DNA of 37,799 nt from Acidobacteriota bacterium. Its GTDB lineage: Bacteria; Acidobacteriota; Blastocatellia; Pyrinomonadales; Pyrinomonadaceae. The position numbers and the translations under genes were made by a program. The DNA lies in the NCBI GenBank assembly GCA_020200235.1, contig JAIVJC010000154.1, positions 1 to 37,799 on the forward strand. Reading direction: 5' to 3'. Shown here in pieces: positions 17,438 through 26,369 of this stretch; position 1 is the stretch's first letter, and each line of letters starts with the position of its first letter. The notes beneath the pieces are model-generated. The model had not been told where the DNA came from. It was given only the letters and a program-made list of their open reading frames with translations, and did no database searches.

Positions 17438-18679
17438 ATGAACCGGATGAAAGCATGGCTCGCGTTGTCCGCCGTCGCCCTCCTCGCCTCGTCCGCGCGC
17501 GACTGTGCGGCGCAGGACTGGACGCAGTGGCGCGGCGCGAACCGCGACGGCGTGCTCAAGAGTTTCGCCGCGCCCGCGGCGTGGCCCAAGGCTCTGACGC
17601 AGAAGTGGAAGGTGGCGGTCGGCGGCGGCTACTCCTCCCCGGTCGTCGCGGCCCAGCGCGCCTACCTGCACTCGCGCCAGAACGATCAGGAGGTCGTCAC
17701 CGCCTTCGAGATAGCGACCGGCAAGACCGTCTGGTCGAAGCCTTACCCCGCGCCGTTCGCGAAGAACCAGTACGCCGTCAAGATGGGCATGGGTCCGAAC
17801 TCGACGCCCGTCCTGCACGGCGGCCGGCTCTACACGCTCGGCGTCGGCGGCGTGCTCTCGAGCTTCGACGCGGCGACGGGCGAGCTGAGGTGGCGGAAAG
17901 ATTTCGGGCAGTTGGATACCTCGAAGCTTTTTTGCGGCACGGCGATGTCGCCGGTCGTCGAGCAGGGGATGCTCGTCGTGCAGGTCGGCGACGACCGCGG
18001 CGGCTCGGTCGTCGCGCTCGATCCCCGGACGGGCGCCGAGAAGTGGAAATGGCAGGGCGACGGTCCCGGCTACTCCTCGCCCGTCGTCGCGAACCTCGCG
18101 GGCGCGCGCCAGATCGTCACGCTGACGGACAAGTCTGTCGTCGGCATCGCGGCTGAGAGCGGAAAGCTTCTGTGGAAGCTGCCGTTCCCTGACGAGTGGA
18201 ACGAGAACATCGTGACGCCGGTCGTCTACGGGCAGACCGTCATCGTCTCCGGCGTGAGGAAGGGGACGACGGCGTACGAAGTCGTGAAAGGCGCGAACGG
18301 CTTCGAGGCGAAGCAGGTCTGGCACAACCCGCAGGTGGCGATGTACATGTCTTCGCCCGTGCTCGACGGCGATTACCTTTACGGCTTGTCTTCCTTACGC
18401 AAGGGCCAGTATTTCTGCCTGAACGCGAAGACGGGCGAGAGCGTGTGGGCGACCGAGGGGCGCGAGGGCAACCACGCCTCGGTGCTCAACGCGGGCAACG
18501 TCCTGCTGTTCCTGACGGCGGACGCAGACCTGATCGTCGCCGCCAAGAGCCGCAAGGGCTTCGAGCCGCTCGCGCGCTACGACGTAGCCGACAGCGCGAC
18601 GTGGTCGCACCTCGTCGCCTTCGGCAAACAGTTTTTGATCAAAGACGACGCATCGCTCGCCCTCTGGAGCGTCGAGTGA
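17438..18679 (+). CDS. Secreted PQQ-like beta-propeller protein
   Basis: This 413-residue protein has a signal peptide (hydrophobic about 5-18, then DCAAQDW near 22-28) and the WTQWRGANRDG motif at the mature N-terminus. Propeller repeats follow: AFEIATGKTVWSKPY, SFDAATGELRWRKDF, ALDPRTGAEKWKWQ, AAESGKLLWKLPF. These match the PQQ-binding-like/BamB-type repeat (A-D-x-x-TG-x-x-x-W). The ATG at 17438 has AAAGAGG nine bases upstream; an upstream TTG was rejected because it adds an N-terminal extension before the signal peptide. No quinoprotein catalytic residues could be assigned, so enzyme or binding role is open. It lies between an acyl-activating enzyme and an aldehyde dehydrogenase, an unexpected place that may link it to the same pathway. 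Confidence 0.8.
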   Translation: MNRMKAWLALSAVALLASSARDCAAQDWTQWRGANRDGVLKSFAAPAAWPKALTQKWKVAVGGGYSSPVVAAQRAYLHSRQNDQEVVTAFEIATGKTVWSKPYPAPFAKNQYAVKMGMGPNSTPVLHGGRLYTLGVGGVLSSFDAATGELRWRKDFGQLDTSKLFCGTAMSPVVEQGMLVVQVGDDRGGSVVALDPRTGAEKWKWQGDGPGYSSPVVANLAGARQIVTLTDKSVVGIAAESGKLLWKLPFPDEWNENIVTPVVYGQTVIVSGVRKGTTAYEVVKGANGFEAKQVWHNPQVAMYMSSPVLDGDYLYGLSSLRKGQYFCLNAKTGESVWATEGREGNHASVLNAGNVLLFLTADADLIVAAKSRKGFEPLARYDVADSATWSHLVAFGKQFLIKDDASLALWSVE

Positions 18680-18722
18680 AATTTGATCTGATCAGTTGGC
18701 CGGTTCCCGGAGAGACTACGCG

Positions 18723-19908
18723 ATGCTTCACATCCCGCTGCTGCGCAAGGGGAAGGAATACAAGAGCCTCGACGCGGTGCGCGTCGCGCACCACCGGACG
18801 CGCGAGCCGTTCGTCGAGATCAGCCAGGCGAACGTCGGGCTCGTCCGGCGCGACCTGAACGAACAGGAGTCGGCGCGCCGAACGCTCGCGGCGTTCACGA
18901 CGGACGAGCTGATCGCTTTGAGCGAGCGCGCGGCGAAGATTTTCGCGGGTGACGAGCTGCCGGTCGGCGACGCGGCGCAGACGCCCGAGGATTACGTCGC
19001 GCAGGTGTCGGCGACGACCTGTCTGCCGTTCGTGATGGCGCGTCGCAACATGGAGAAGGTGCGCGGCGTGATGGCGGAGATGCGCACAGTCCTCAACGGG
19101 CTCACGCGCAATCTCCCCTTCGACGCGCTCGACCGCGGCTACGGCGAGGTCGCCGGTCAGACCGTCAGCTTCTTCCCGCGCGCGCTCTCGCTCGGAGTCG
19201 TCCTGCCCTCGAACTCGCCCGGCGTCCACACGCTCTGGACGCCGTCGGTCGCGCTCAAGACGCCGCTCGTCCTGAAGCCCGGCGGCGCGGAGCCCTGGAC
19301 GCCCTACCGCGTCGCGCAGGCTTTCATCAAGGCGGGCGCACCCCGCGAGGCTTTCAGCTACTACCCGACGAGCCACGCGGGCGCGGGCGAAATTCTCCTG
19401 CGCACGGGTCGCGGCATGGTCTTCGGCGACGCGGGCTCGACCTCGCAGTGGCGGGACGACGCGCGCGTCGAAGTCCACGGACCCGGCTACAGCAAGATCG
19501 TCTTCGGGGAAGACTGCGCCGACGACTGGGAGAAGTACCTCGACGTGATCGCCGCGTCCGTCCTCGACAACGGGGGGCGCTCGTGCGTCAACGCTTCGGG
19601 CGTCTGGACTCCGGCGCACGCCGAAGAGATCGCCGCGTCGCTCGCCGAACGCTTCGCGAGCGTAAGCCCGCGAGCCGACGACGACGAAGGGGCGCAGCTC
19701 GCGCCCTTCGCCGACCCGCGGGTCGCCGCGCGCATCAGCGCGATAATCGACGAAGGGCTAGCGCTTGGGGGCGCGCGCGACGTGACGGCGGAGTTGAGGG
19801 GCGGCGGGAGCCGCGTCGCGGAGTGGGGGGGCTGCGCGTACCTGCTGCCGCAACCTCTTCGAGCACCTCTACGCGCGCCGCGCCTTCCAGCGCGCTGCGG
19901 TCGCATGA
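18723..19908 (+). pseudogene. Aldehyde dehydrogenase/acyl-reductase-like, internal deletion
   Basis: ATG 18723 follows GGAGAG. Residues to about 375 match the aldehyde dehydrogenase fold: the nucleotide-binding region ...GVVLPSNSPGVHTLW... with LVLKPGGAEPWTPYR, and the catalytic cysteine in NGGRSCVNAS (C288). The frame breaks near 19850, right after GGCAYLLP. In a different frame the next bases read NLFEHLYARRAFQRAAVA and end at TGA 19906-19908, just before the next gene's ATG at 19912. That tail fits the C-terminus of an aldehyde dehydrogenase of this type, so the segment between (by family length roughly 100 residues) appears to be missing, with a frame change at the junction. A direct readthrough in the first frame instead gives a nonsensical tail into the next gene. 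The break could be an assembly collapse. Intact, it would reduce an acyl thioester to an aldehyde or oxidise aldehyde. Confidence 0.75.
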
Positions 19909-19911
19909 AGG

Positions 19912-21279
19912 ATGAAGATTCTCTCGATCACGGCGGGCGCGGCGCAGATGTACTGCGGGAGCTGCCTGCGCGACAACGCCCTGGCGGCTGAGCTGATCCG
20001 GCGCGGGCACGACGCCATGCTCCTGCCCGTCTACACGCCGACGCGCACGGACGAGGTGAACGTCAGCGCGGACAGAGTCTTCTTCGGCGGCATCAGCGTC
20101 TACCTCGAACAGCACGTCCCCGTCTTCCGCAAGTCTCCGAAACTCTTCGACCGCCTGTGGGACTCGACCGCCGCGCTCCGCTTCGCCTCGCGCCGCTCCA
20201 TCGCCGTCGATCCCTCGTCGCTCGGCGCGCTCACGGTCTCGATGCTGAAAGGCGAGGCGGGGAACCAGCACAAGGAGGTGGAGAAGCTCGTCGAGTGGCT
20301 GCGCCACGAGACAGCGCCCGACGTGACGGTGCTGCCGAACTCTCTGCTCATCAGCCTCGCGCGACCCGTCAAAGAGGCGACCGGGCGACCCGTCTGCGTC
20401 ACGCTGCAAGGCGAAGACCTCTTCATCGACGGGCTCCCCGAAGCGGATCGCCGACAGACGCTCGAACTCATCCGCGCCAACGTCCCCCACGTCGACGCGT
20501 TCGTCGCCGTCAGCGACTACTACGCCGCCTTCATGCGCGAACTGCTCGGCGTCCCCGAAGAGAAGATGCGCGTCGTGCCGCTCGGCATCAACCTCGAAGG
20601 CTTCGAGCCGCGCGCGCGCGAGGCGAACGACGCTGATGATGCGGCCGGTGCGCGCGATCATACGTTCACGGTCGGCTTCTTCGGCCGCGTCGCGCCGGAG
20701 AAGGGGCTGCACGTGCTCGCCGAGGCATACAAACTTTTCCGCGAGCGCGATGGTGGCGGCGCTGGCTCTTCCCGCCTCGAAGTCGGCGGCTACCTCGCGC
20801 CGGAGCACCGCGACTATCTGCGCGGCGTCGAGCGCAGGATGAAGGAGTGGGGGCTCGCTTCGGAGTTCGGCTACCGCGGCGCGCCGGGACGCGACGCGAA
20901 GATCGAATTCCTGCGCGGGCTCGACGCCTTCTCGCTGCCCGCCACCTACGACGAGCCGAAGGGCCTCTCGCTCATCGAGGCGATGGCGTGCGGCGTGCCC
21001 GCGGTCGTGCCCCGCCGCGGCGCGTTCACGGAGCTCATCGCGCGCACGGGCGGCGGCTTGCTCGTCGAGCCCGACGACGCACGCGCCCTCGCCGACGGGC
21101 TCGACGCGCTCCGGCGTGATCGCGCGCTGGCGGACGGACTCGGCCGCGCGGGCGCGGCGGGCGTGCGCGAAAACTATTCTGTCGCGCGGATGGCGGATCG
21201 CGCGCTCAAAGTTTACGGCGACGTGGCGCGGGTAGCCGGGGGCGCGCCGGGCCGCGCGCCGCACGCAGTCGTCGCGTAA
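19912..21279 (+). CDS. Family 4 glycosyltransferase
   Basis: This 455-residue GT-B glycosyltransferase begins MKILSITAGAAQMYCGSCLRD, with the N-terminal acceptor domain to about 220. The C-terminal nucleotide-sugar domain includes VGFFGRVAPEKGLHVLAEAY and the E-x7-E motif with E348 and E356 (EPKGLSLIEAMACGVPAVVP), typical of retaining GT4 enzymes. It transfers a sugar from a nucleotide donor, probably at the cytoplasmic membrane face. The C-terminal 20 residues are Gly/Ala/Arg-rich and low in information. The ATG lies three bases after the stop of the broken aldehyde dehydrogenase reading, with AAGG close by, so the two were probably translated together. Acceptor and sugar are unknown; an envelope glycolipid or exported product fits the neighbours. 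Confidence 0.88.
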   Translation: MKILSITAGAAQMYCGSCLRDNALAAELIRRGHDAMLLPVYTPTRTDEVNVSADRVFFGGISVYLEQHVPVFRKSPKLFDRLWDSTAALRFASRRSIAVDPSSLGALTVSMLKGEAGNQHKEVEKLVEWLRHETAPDVTVLPNSLLISLARPVKEATGRPVCVTLQGEDLFIDGLPEADRRQTLELIRANVPHVDAFVAVSDYYAAFMRELLGVPEEKMRVVPLGINLEGFEPRAREANDADDAAGARDHTFTVGFFGRVAPEKGLHVLAEAYKLFRERDGGGAGSSRLEVGGYLAPEHRDYLRGVERRMKEWGLASEFGYRGAPGRDAKIEFLRGLDAFSLPATYDEPKGLSLIEAMACGVPAVVPRRGAFTELIARTGGGLLVEPDDARALADGLDALRRDRALADGLGRAGAAGVRENYSVARMADRALKVYGDVARVAGGAPGRAPHAVVA

Positions 21280-21313
21280 GGCCTTCGCGGGGGACAGTCG
21301 GGGGTCGCGCTTC

Positions 21314-21991
21314 TTGCTCGAAGTCAAAAACCTATCGAAAGAGTACCGCACGCCGCGCGGCGCGCTGCCCATACTCGACGGCGTGAACCTGACGCTCAGG
21401 CGCGGCGAGGCAATCGCCGTGATGGGACCTTCCGGCAGCGGCAAGTCGACGCTGCTCTACATCCTCGGCGCGCTCGACTCGCCGACGGCGGGCACGGTCA
21501 CGCTCGACGGCCGCAACCCCTTCGAGCTCGGCGAGCGCGACCTCGCCGCCTTCCGCAACGAAGAGGTCGGCTTCATCTTCCAGGATCACTGCCTGCTCCC
21601 GCAGTGCAGCGTGCTCGAAAACGTCCTCGCGCCCACGCTCGTCGCGGGCGGGCGCCGCGGCGGCGGCGGCGACGACCTGGAGCGCGCACGCTCGCTGCTC
21701 GACGAGGTCGGCTTAACGGATCGGCTCGAACATTTGCCCGGCGAGCTCTCCGGCGGGGAGAAGCAGCGCGCCGCGCTCGCGCGCGCCCTCATACGCGAGC
21801 CCTCGCTGCTGCTCTGCGACGAGCCGACCGGCAACCTCGACCGCGACTCCGCCGAGCGCGTCGCCTCGCTCCTGACGGAATTGCACCGCCGGCAAAAGAC
21901 CATCCTCGTCGTCGTCACGCACAGCAACGATCTCGCCGCGCACCTCCCCGCGCGCTACGAGCTGCACGAGCGGACGCTGATAAAAGTATGA
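21314..21991 (+). CDS. ABC transporter ATP-binding protein (LolD/MacB type)
   Basis: This 225-residue ATPase starts at TTG 21314 (the protein begins MLEVKNLSKEYRTP, matching the family start). Walker A GPSGSGKST at 38-46 (K44), signature LSGGE at 145-149, Walker B with D169 and E170 in LLLCDEPTGNLD, and the H-loop H203 in VVTHS are all present. The sequence pattern belongs to the MacB/LolD/FtsE-type group, which powers mechanotransmission rather than classical substrate pumping. The partner permease follows 79 bases downstream, and its TGA lies in the left arm of an inverted repeat (21984-22018). It is in the same direction and operon as the glycosyltransferase. Confidence 0.93.
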   Translation: MLEVKNLSKEYRTPRGALPILDGVNLTLRRGEAIAVMGPSGSGKSTLLYILGALDSPTAGTVTLDGRNPFELGERDLAAFRNEEVGFIFQDHCLLPQCSVLENVLAPTLVAGGRRGGGGDDLERARSLLDEVGLTDRLEHLPGELSGGEKQRAALARALIREPSLLLCDEPTGNLDRDSAERVASLLTELHRRQKTILVVVTHSNDLAAHLPARYELHERTLIKV

Positions 21992-22057
21992 ACGATGAAC
22001 GATGAACGATGAACTGAAACGCCTTTGTCTTCAGTTCATCGTTCATCGTTCATACTT
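21984..22057. repeat. Inverted repeat with tandem GAACGAT heptamers
   Basis: Left arm 21984-22018 carries three tandem GAACGAT units; right arm 22030-22057 is the exact complement of the left arm with one unit fewer (28 against 35 bases). The loop is 11 bases. The stop codon of the ABC ATPase (21989-21991) lies in the left arm, and the permease start (22070) lies 12 bases after the right arm, so the hairpin may act on coupling of the two genes. Its sequence is A/T-richer than its surroundings. Confidence 0.7.
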
Positions 22058-22069
22058 CTTCGTTACAGC

Positions 22070-25000
22070 ATGAAGACAACGACACTGATCCGTCGCAGTT
22101 TACGTTACCACTGGCGCACGAACGCGGCGGTGGTGGCGGGCGTCGGCGTGGCGGTGGCGGTGCTGGCGGGCGCGCTCGTCGTGGGCGACTCGGTGCGCGC
22201 TTCGTTGCGCGATCTGTTCCTGGGCAGGCTGGGTAAGACGGAGGCAGTCGTCTCCGCGACGAGCTTCTTCCGCGAGCGACTGGCTGATGACTTGGTCGCG
22301 AGCGGGAAATTGAAAGAGGCGGGCTTCGACGCGGCGTGCCCGGTCGTCGTGCTCGACGGCGTCGTGACGCACGAGGAGACTCGCGGTCGCGCGTCCGGGG
22401 TCGCGGTCTACGGCGTGGACGAACGCTTCTGGAAGTTTCACGGCGCGCAAGTGACGACGCCCGGCGAGCGAGACATCCTGTTGAGTCAGAGTCTCGCCGA
22501 CGAGCTGGGCGCGAAGGCGGGCGACGGGGTGCTCGTGCGCGTGGAAAAACCTTCGGCGATCCCGGTCGAATCCCTCCATGGTCGCAAGGAGGACGTCGGG
22601 CGCACCGTCCGGCTCACGGTGCGCGAGGTGCTTCCCGGATCGCGGCTCGGGGAGTTCTCTTTGCGCCCCGCGCAGGGCGAGGTGCGCGCGGCGTTCCTGT
22701 CGCTCGCGCGCCTGCAAAAGGAGACGGGGCAGGGGGGCAAGGCGAACGCGATCCTGCTATCGAGTGCGCGGCCCGAAGACGATCCGACGCGCGCCGCGGC
22801 GCGGCGCGATCTCGCGGAGCAATCTCTGCGCGAGACGTTCGCGCTCGCAGACCTCGGCGCGAAGGTGCGCGTGCTCGGCGAGCAGCATGCCCTCTCGCTC
22901 GAAAGCGACGGCGCGCTCGTCACCGACGAACTCGCGACCGCCGCGCGCTCGACCGCCGCGAAGTCGAACCTCGAAGCGGTCGGCGTCTACTCCTATCTCG
23001 CCAACGCGATCCGCGCGAACGGGCGCGAAGTCCCTTACTCGCTCGTCACGGCAATCGACGACAAAGAGTTCGGCAGGCTCGCGCGCGCGGATCGGAGCGC
23101 GACCGGAGAAGCGATCGCTTCGCGCGAAATTGCGACCGCCGCGCCGCCGCAGTCGCAGCCGTTGCCGCCGATCATCTTGAACGAGTGGGCGGCGAGCGAT
23201 CTCGGCGCGAAGGCGGGCGATGAAGTCACGCTCGACTACTACCTCTGGCGCGAGGAGGGAAGGCTCTCGACGGAGACGGCGCGGTTCCGTGTCGCGGGCA
23301 TCATGCCGATCAGCGGGCTCGCGGCGGATAAGAATCTGACGCCGGAGTATCCGGGCATCAGCGGCGCGGAGAGTCTGTCCGATTGGGACCCGCCGTTCCC
23401 CGTCGATCTCTCGCGCGTGCGGAAGAAAGACGAGGACTACTGGCACGAGTACCGCACGACGCCGAAGGCTTTCGTCCCGCTCGCTGAAGGGCAGCGGCTC
23501 TGGCAGACGCGCTTCGGCAGGCTGACCTCGCTGCGGCTCTTCCCGCCCCCTGCGGCGCAGCCCGACTCTTTAGGCGGCGCGCAGCTCGAAGCGGCGCGGA
23601 CGGAGTTCGAGAAAAACTTACGTGCGTCGATTGACCCGTTGCGCGCAGGGTTCACGGTCGCCTCCGTGCGCGCCGAGGGCTTGCGCGCCTCGCGGGGCGC
23701 GACGGACTTCGGAGAATACTTCCTCTACTTCAGCTTCTTCATCGTCGCCTCGGCGCTCCTTCTCGCGAGCCTCTTCTTCAAGCTCGGCGTCGAGCAGCGC
23801 GCGCGGGAGATCGGTCTGCTGCGCGCGTCGGGCTTCCCCGCGTCGAGGGTGCGCGCGCTGTTCCTCGCCGAAGGCGTCACGCTCGCTTGTCTGGGAAGTC
23901 TGCTCGGTATCGCGGGCGGGTTGGCTTACGCGGCGCTGATGTTGTGGGGCTTGCGCACGTTCTGGGTCGGCGCGGTGGGCACGCGTCAGCTCGCGCTGCA
24001 CGCCTCGCTCCTCTCGCTCGCCGCGGGGTACGCGGGCGGCGTCGTCGCGGCGGCTCTGTGCGTCTGGTGGACGCTGCGCGCCCTCTCGCGCGTCTCCGCG
24101 CGCGGGCTCCTCGCCGGATCGCTCGAAGCCGAGGAGACGAACGCCCCGCGCGGCTGGAGACTGAGGCGCGGCAGCGCCGCGCGCGGATCGGTCGCGACGG
24201 ACACGCCCGCGCGGCGCCGCTCGTCGCGCGCGAGGACGACTCTGATCGTCGGTCTCGCGCTATGCGTTTGCGGCGTCGCATTGATCGCGGTCGCGGCGTC
24301 GAAGGCGGTCGGCGAGACCGCAGGGTTCTTCGGCGCGGGCGTGCTGCTGCTCGCGGGGCTGCTGTGCCTGGAGTCGGCGTGGCTGCGCGGCGGCGCGAGG
24401 CGGGCGATTGCGGGGCGCGGCTGGTGGGCCGTCGCGCGCCTCGGCTTGCGCAACGCGGCGCACAGACCGGCGCGCAGCGTCCTGTGCGTCGCGCTCGTCG
24501 CCTCGTCGGCGTTCATCATCGTCGCCGTCGACGCGTTCAGGCAGCGCGGCGTCGAAGACTCCGCGGACAAAAATTCCGGCGGCGGGGGCTACCCGCTCGC
24601 GGCGGAGTCGTTGTTGCCCGTCGCGCACGATCCGAACACGGAGGGGGGCGGGGAGGCGCTGAACCTGAAGGTGACGAATTTGACGGGGGGCGCGGATGCG
24701 CTCGGGGGGATCCACTTCGCGCGCTTCCGCGTGAGGGCGGGCGACGACGCGAGCTGCCTGAACCTCTACCAGCCGCGCGAGCCCCGCGTGCTCGGCGCGA
24801 CCCCGGACTTCCTGCGCGAGGACCGCTTCGCGTTCGCGTCGTCGCTCGCCGCCTCGAAGGAGGAGGAAGCGAACCCGTGGCTGCTGCTCGAAAAAGATTC
24901 GGGCGACGGCACGATCCCGGTCGCGGCGGACGCCAACTCGCTCGCCTACGTGCTGCACAAAAAACTGGGCGACGTGATCGAGGTGCGCGCAGGCGGTGGC

Positions 25001-25630
25001 GAGACAGCGCGCCTGCGCTTCGTCGCCGCGCTCTCGGACAGCATCTTTCAGAGCGAGCTCGTGATGGGCGAGAAGAATTTCCTGCGCGCGTTCCCGGAAG
25101 TACAGGGCTACCGCTTCTTCCTCATCGACGCGCCGCCGGAGCGCGCCCAGGCGGTCGCCGCGCGCCTCGAAGAGCAGTTGTCCGACTACGGCTTCGACGC
25201 CGTCTCGACCGCCGACCGGCTCGCGGCCTTCCACCGCGTCGAGAACACTTACATCTCGACCTTCCAGACCCTCGGCGGATTGGGCACGGTGCTCGGCACG
25301 CTCGGGCTCGCCGCCGTGCTCCTGCGCAACGTGCTGGAGAGGAGGCGCGAGCTGGCGCTCCTGCGCGCGGTCGGCTATGGCCGCAAGGATTTCGCGCTGA
25401 TGATCGTCGCGGAGAACGCGCTGCTGCTCGTCGCGGGGCTCGCGACGGGCGCGCTCTGCGCCGCGCTCGCCGTCGCGCCCGCGCTCCTGCGGCGCGGAGG
25501 CGCGGGCTCGTCGCACGCGACGCTCGCCCTGCTGCTCCTCGCCGTGCTCGCCGCGGGCTTGCTCGCCTCGCTCGCCGCGACCGCCGCCGCACTGCGCGCG
25601 CCGCTGCTGCGTTCCCTGCGCGCCGAGTGA
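22070..25630 (+). CDS. Large FtsX-like ABC permease
   Basis: This 1186-residue membrane protein has one N-terminal segment (about 18-40, AAVVAGVGVAVAVLAGALVV) and a large extracytoplasmic domain (about 45-555). A first FtsX core (about 560-680) includes EYFLYFSFFIVASALLLAS and REIGLLRASGFP. Central hydrophobic segments lie at about 740-790 and 815-835. A second extracytoplasmic region leads to a second FtsX core (about 1080-1186) with ERRRELALLRAVGYGRKDF. Duplicated FtsX modules and large size fit the LolC/MacB-like superfamily 'FtsX-like permease' seen with a separate ATPase. ATG 22070 was chosen because it begins the N-terminal membrane segment; no strong ribosome site is visible. The partner ATPase is just upstream. 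It probably moves a lipid-linked or envelope substrate; identity is unknown. Confidence 0.85.
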   Translation: MKTTTLIRRSLRYHWRTNAAVVAGVGVAVAVLAGALVVGDSVRASLRDLFLGRLGKTEAVVSATSFFRERLADDLVASGKLKEAGFDAACPVVVLDGVVTHEETRGRASGVAVYGVDERFWKFHGAQVTTPGERDILLSQSLADELGAKAGDGVLVRVEKPSAIPVESLHGRKEDVGRTVRLTVREVLPGSRLGEFSLRPAQGEVRAAFLSLARLQKETGQGGKANAILLSSARPEDDPTRAAARRDLAEQSLRETFALADLGAKVRVLGEQHALSLESDGALVTDELATAARSTAAKSNLEAVGVYSYLANAIRANGREVPYSLVTAIDDKEFGRLARADRSATGEAIASREIATAAPPQSQPLPPIILNEWAASDLGAKAGDEVTLDYYLWREEGRLSTETARFRVAGIMPISGLAADKNLTPEYPGISGAESLSDWDPPFPVDLSRVRKKDEDYWHEYRTTPKAFVPLAEGQRLWQTRFGRLTSLRLFPPPAAQPDSLGGAQLEAARTEFEKNLRASIDPLRAGFTVASVRAEGLRASRGATDFGEYFLYFSFFIVASALLLASLFFKLGVEQRAREIGLLRASGFPASRVRALFLAEGVTLACLGSLLGIAGGLAYAALMLWGLRTFWVGAVGTRQLALHASLLSLAAGYAGGVVAAALCVWWTLRALSRVSARGLLAGSLEAEETNAPRGWRLRRGSAARGSVATDTPARRRSSRARTTLIVGLALCVCGVALIAVAASKAVGETAGFFGAGVLLLAGLLCLESAWLRGGARRAIAGRGWWAVARLGLRNAAHRPARSVLCVALVASSAFIIVAVDAFRQRGVEDSADKNSGGGGYPLAAESLLPVAHDPNTEGGGEALNLKVTNLTGGADALGGIHFARFRVRAGDDASCLNLYQPREPRVLGATPDFLREDRFAFASSLAASKEEEANPWLLLEKDSGDGTIPVAADANSLAYVLHKKLGDVIEVRAGGGETARLRFVAALSDSIFQSELVMGEKNFLRAFPEVQGYRFFLIDAPPERAQAVAARLEEQLSDYGFDAVSTADRLAAFHRVENTYISTFQTLGGLGTVLGTLGLAAVLLRNVLERRRELALLRAVGYGRKDFALMIVAENALLLVAGLATGALCAALAVAPALLRRGGAGSSHATLALLLLAVLAAGLLASLAATAAALRAPLLRSLRAE

Positions 25631-25702
25631 AGCGGCACGAGCTTGTCGCGCTCGTCGAAAGGCACGTGATCTGAGTGGGCGTGAGAGTTGTTCCCGCCGG
25701 GG

Positions 25703-26263
25703 TCAGTCGAAAATCTCTGAGACGCGGCAGCGGAAGCCATCGATCACGTCGCCGAGATCGAGTTCGTCGGCGTCGGTCAGGCGCGAGATGTCCGCGGGCG
25801 AGCGATAGACGGTGACGGAGCGCGAGGCGGGGTTGACGACGAGCGCGCGGCGCACGCCCGCCGCGAGCCACGATGCGATCTTCTCCTCGACCTCGACCGC
25901 CGTGTCTGAGGGCGAGAGCGTTTCCGCAATCAAGTCTGGCGCGAGCTCAAGGAACTTCGAAGTGTCGGCGTCAGCCGGGACTCGGCCACGCGCAACGAAC
26001 GCCACGTCGGGCGCGCGAACAGTCGCACGACCGTCCTCCGTGCGCGCGATGACGAATCCGGTCTCGGCGGCTAAAACGAAGCCGAGTTTATGTTTTAGGA
26101 CGTGCGCCCCTAGCAAGATGTGAAGTTTGCCGGTGCAGTTTCCATGATCAAAGCCGGTGGGGGACATTTGTCGCAGCTCTCCTTCGATGAGTTCGTAGCG
26201 GAAGCCGTCGTCGGGCATCCGCAGGAGTTCGTCCTCGGTCATCAGTGTCCGCGTGGTTGTCAT
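25703..26263 (-). CDS. Uma2 family endonuclease (PD-(D/E)XK fold)
   Basis: This 186-residue protein begins MTTTRTLMTEDELLRM, and the ATG is preceded on this strand by GAAAGGAAGCGAG, so ATG 26263 was chosen over the upstream frame opening. It shows the Uma2/DUF820 pattern: FRYELIEGELRQMSP, APDVAFV (Asp of the nuclease core), DLIAETLSPSD and EEKIASWLAAGVRRALVVNP (Glu/Lys of the active site). The family is predicted to be restriction endonuclease-like, usually without a known role, and is frequently expanded in Acidobacteria and Cyanobacteria. It is convergent with the ABC permease and divergent from the propeller gene at 26370. Confidence 0.88.
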   Translation of the reverse strand: MTTTRTLMTEDELLRMPDDGFRYELIEGELRQMSPTGFDHGNCTGKLHILLGAHVLKHKLGFVLAAETGFVIARTEDGRATVRAPDVAFVARGRVPADADTSKFLELAPDLIAETLSPSDTAVEVEEKIASWLAAGVRRALVVNPASRSVTVYRSPADISRLTDADELDLGDVIDGFRCRVSEIFD

Positions 26264-26319
26264 ACTCGCTTCCTTTCGGATTCTCACAGGCGCGACCGCG
26301 TGAAAGGTAATCGCGTCAG

Positions 26320-26332
26320 CCCCAAGTTGGGG
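26320..26332. promoter_or_regulatory. Small palindrome in divergent intergenic region
   Basis: CCCCAAGTTGGGG is palindromic around a central G, and TAATATTA follows directly. It lies in the 106-base gap between the divergent Uma2 and propeller genes, so it may be an operator with an overlapping -10-like element. No regulator is encoded next to it. Confidence 0.3.
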
Positions 26333-26369
26333 TAATATTAAGTCCATTCCGTGTGGGGAGGGAAGAGCC

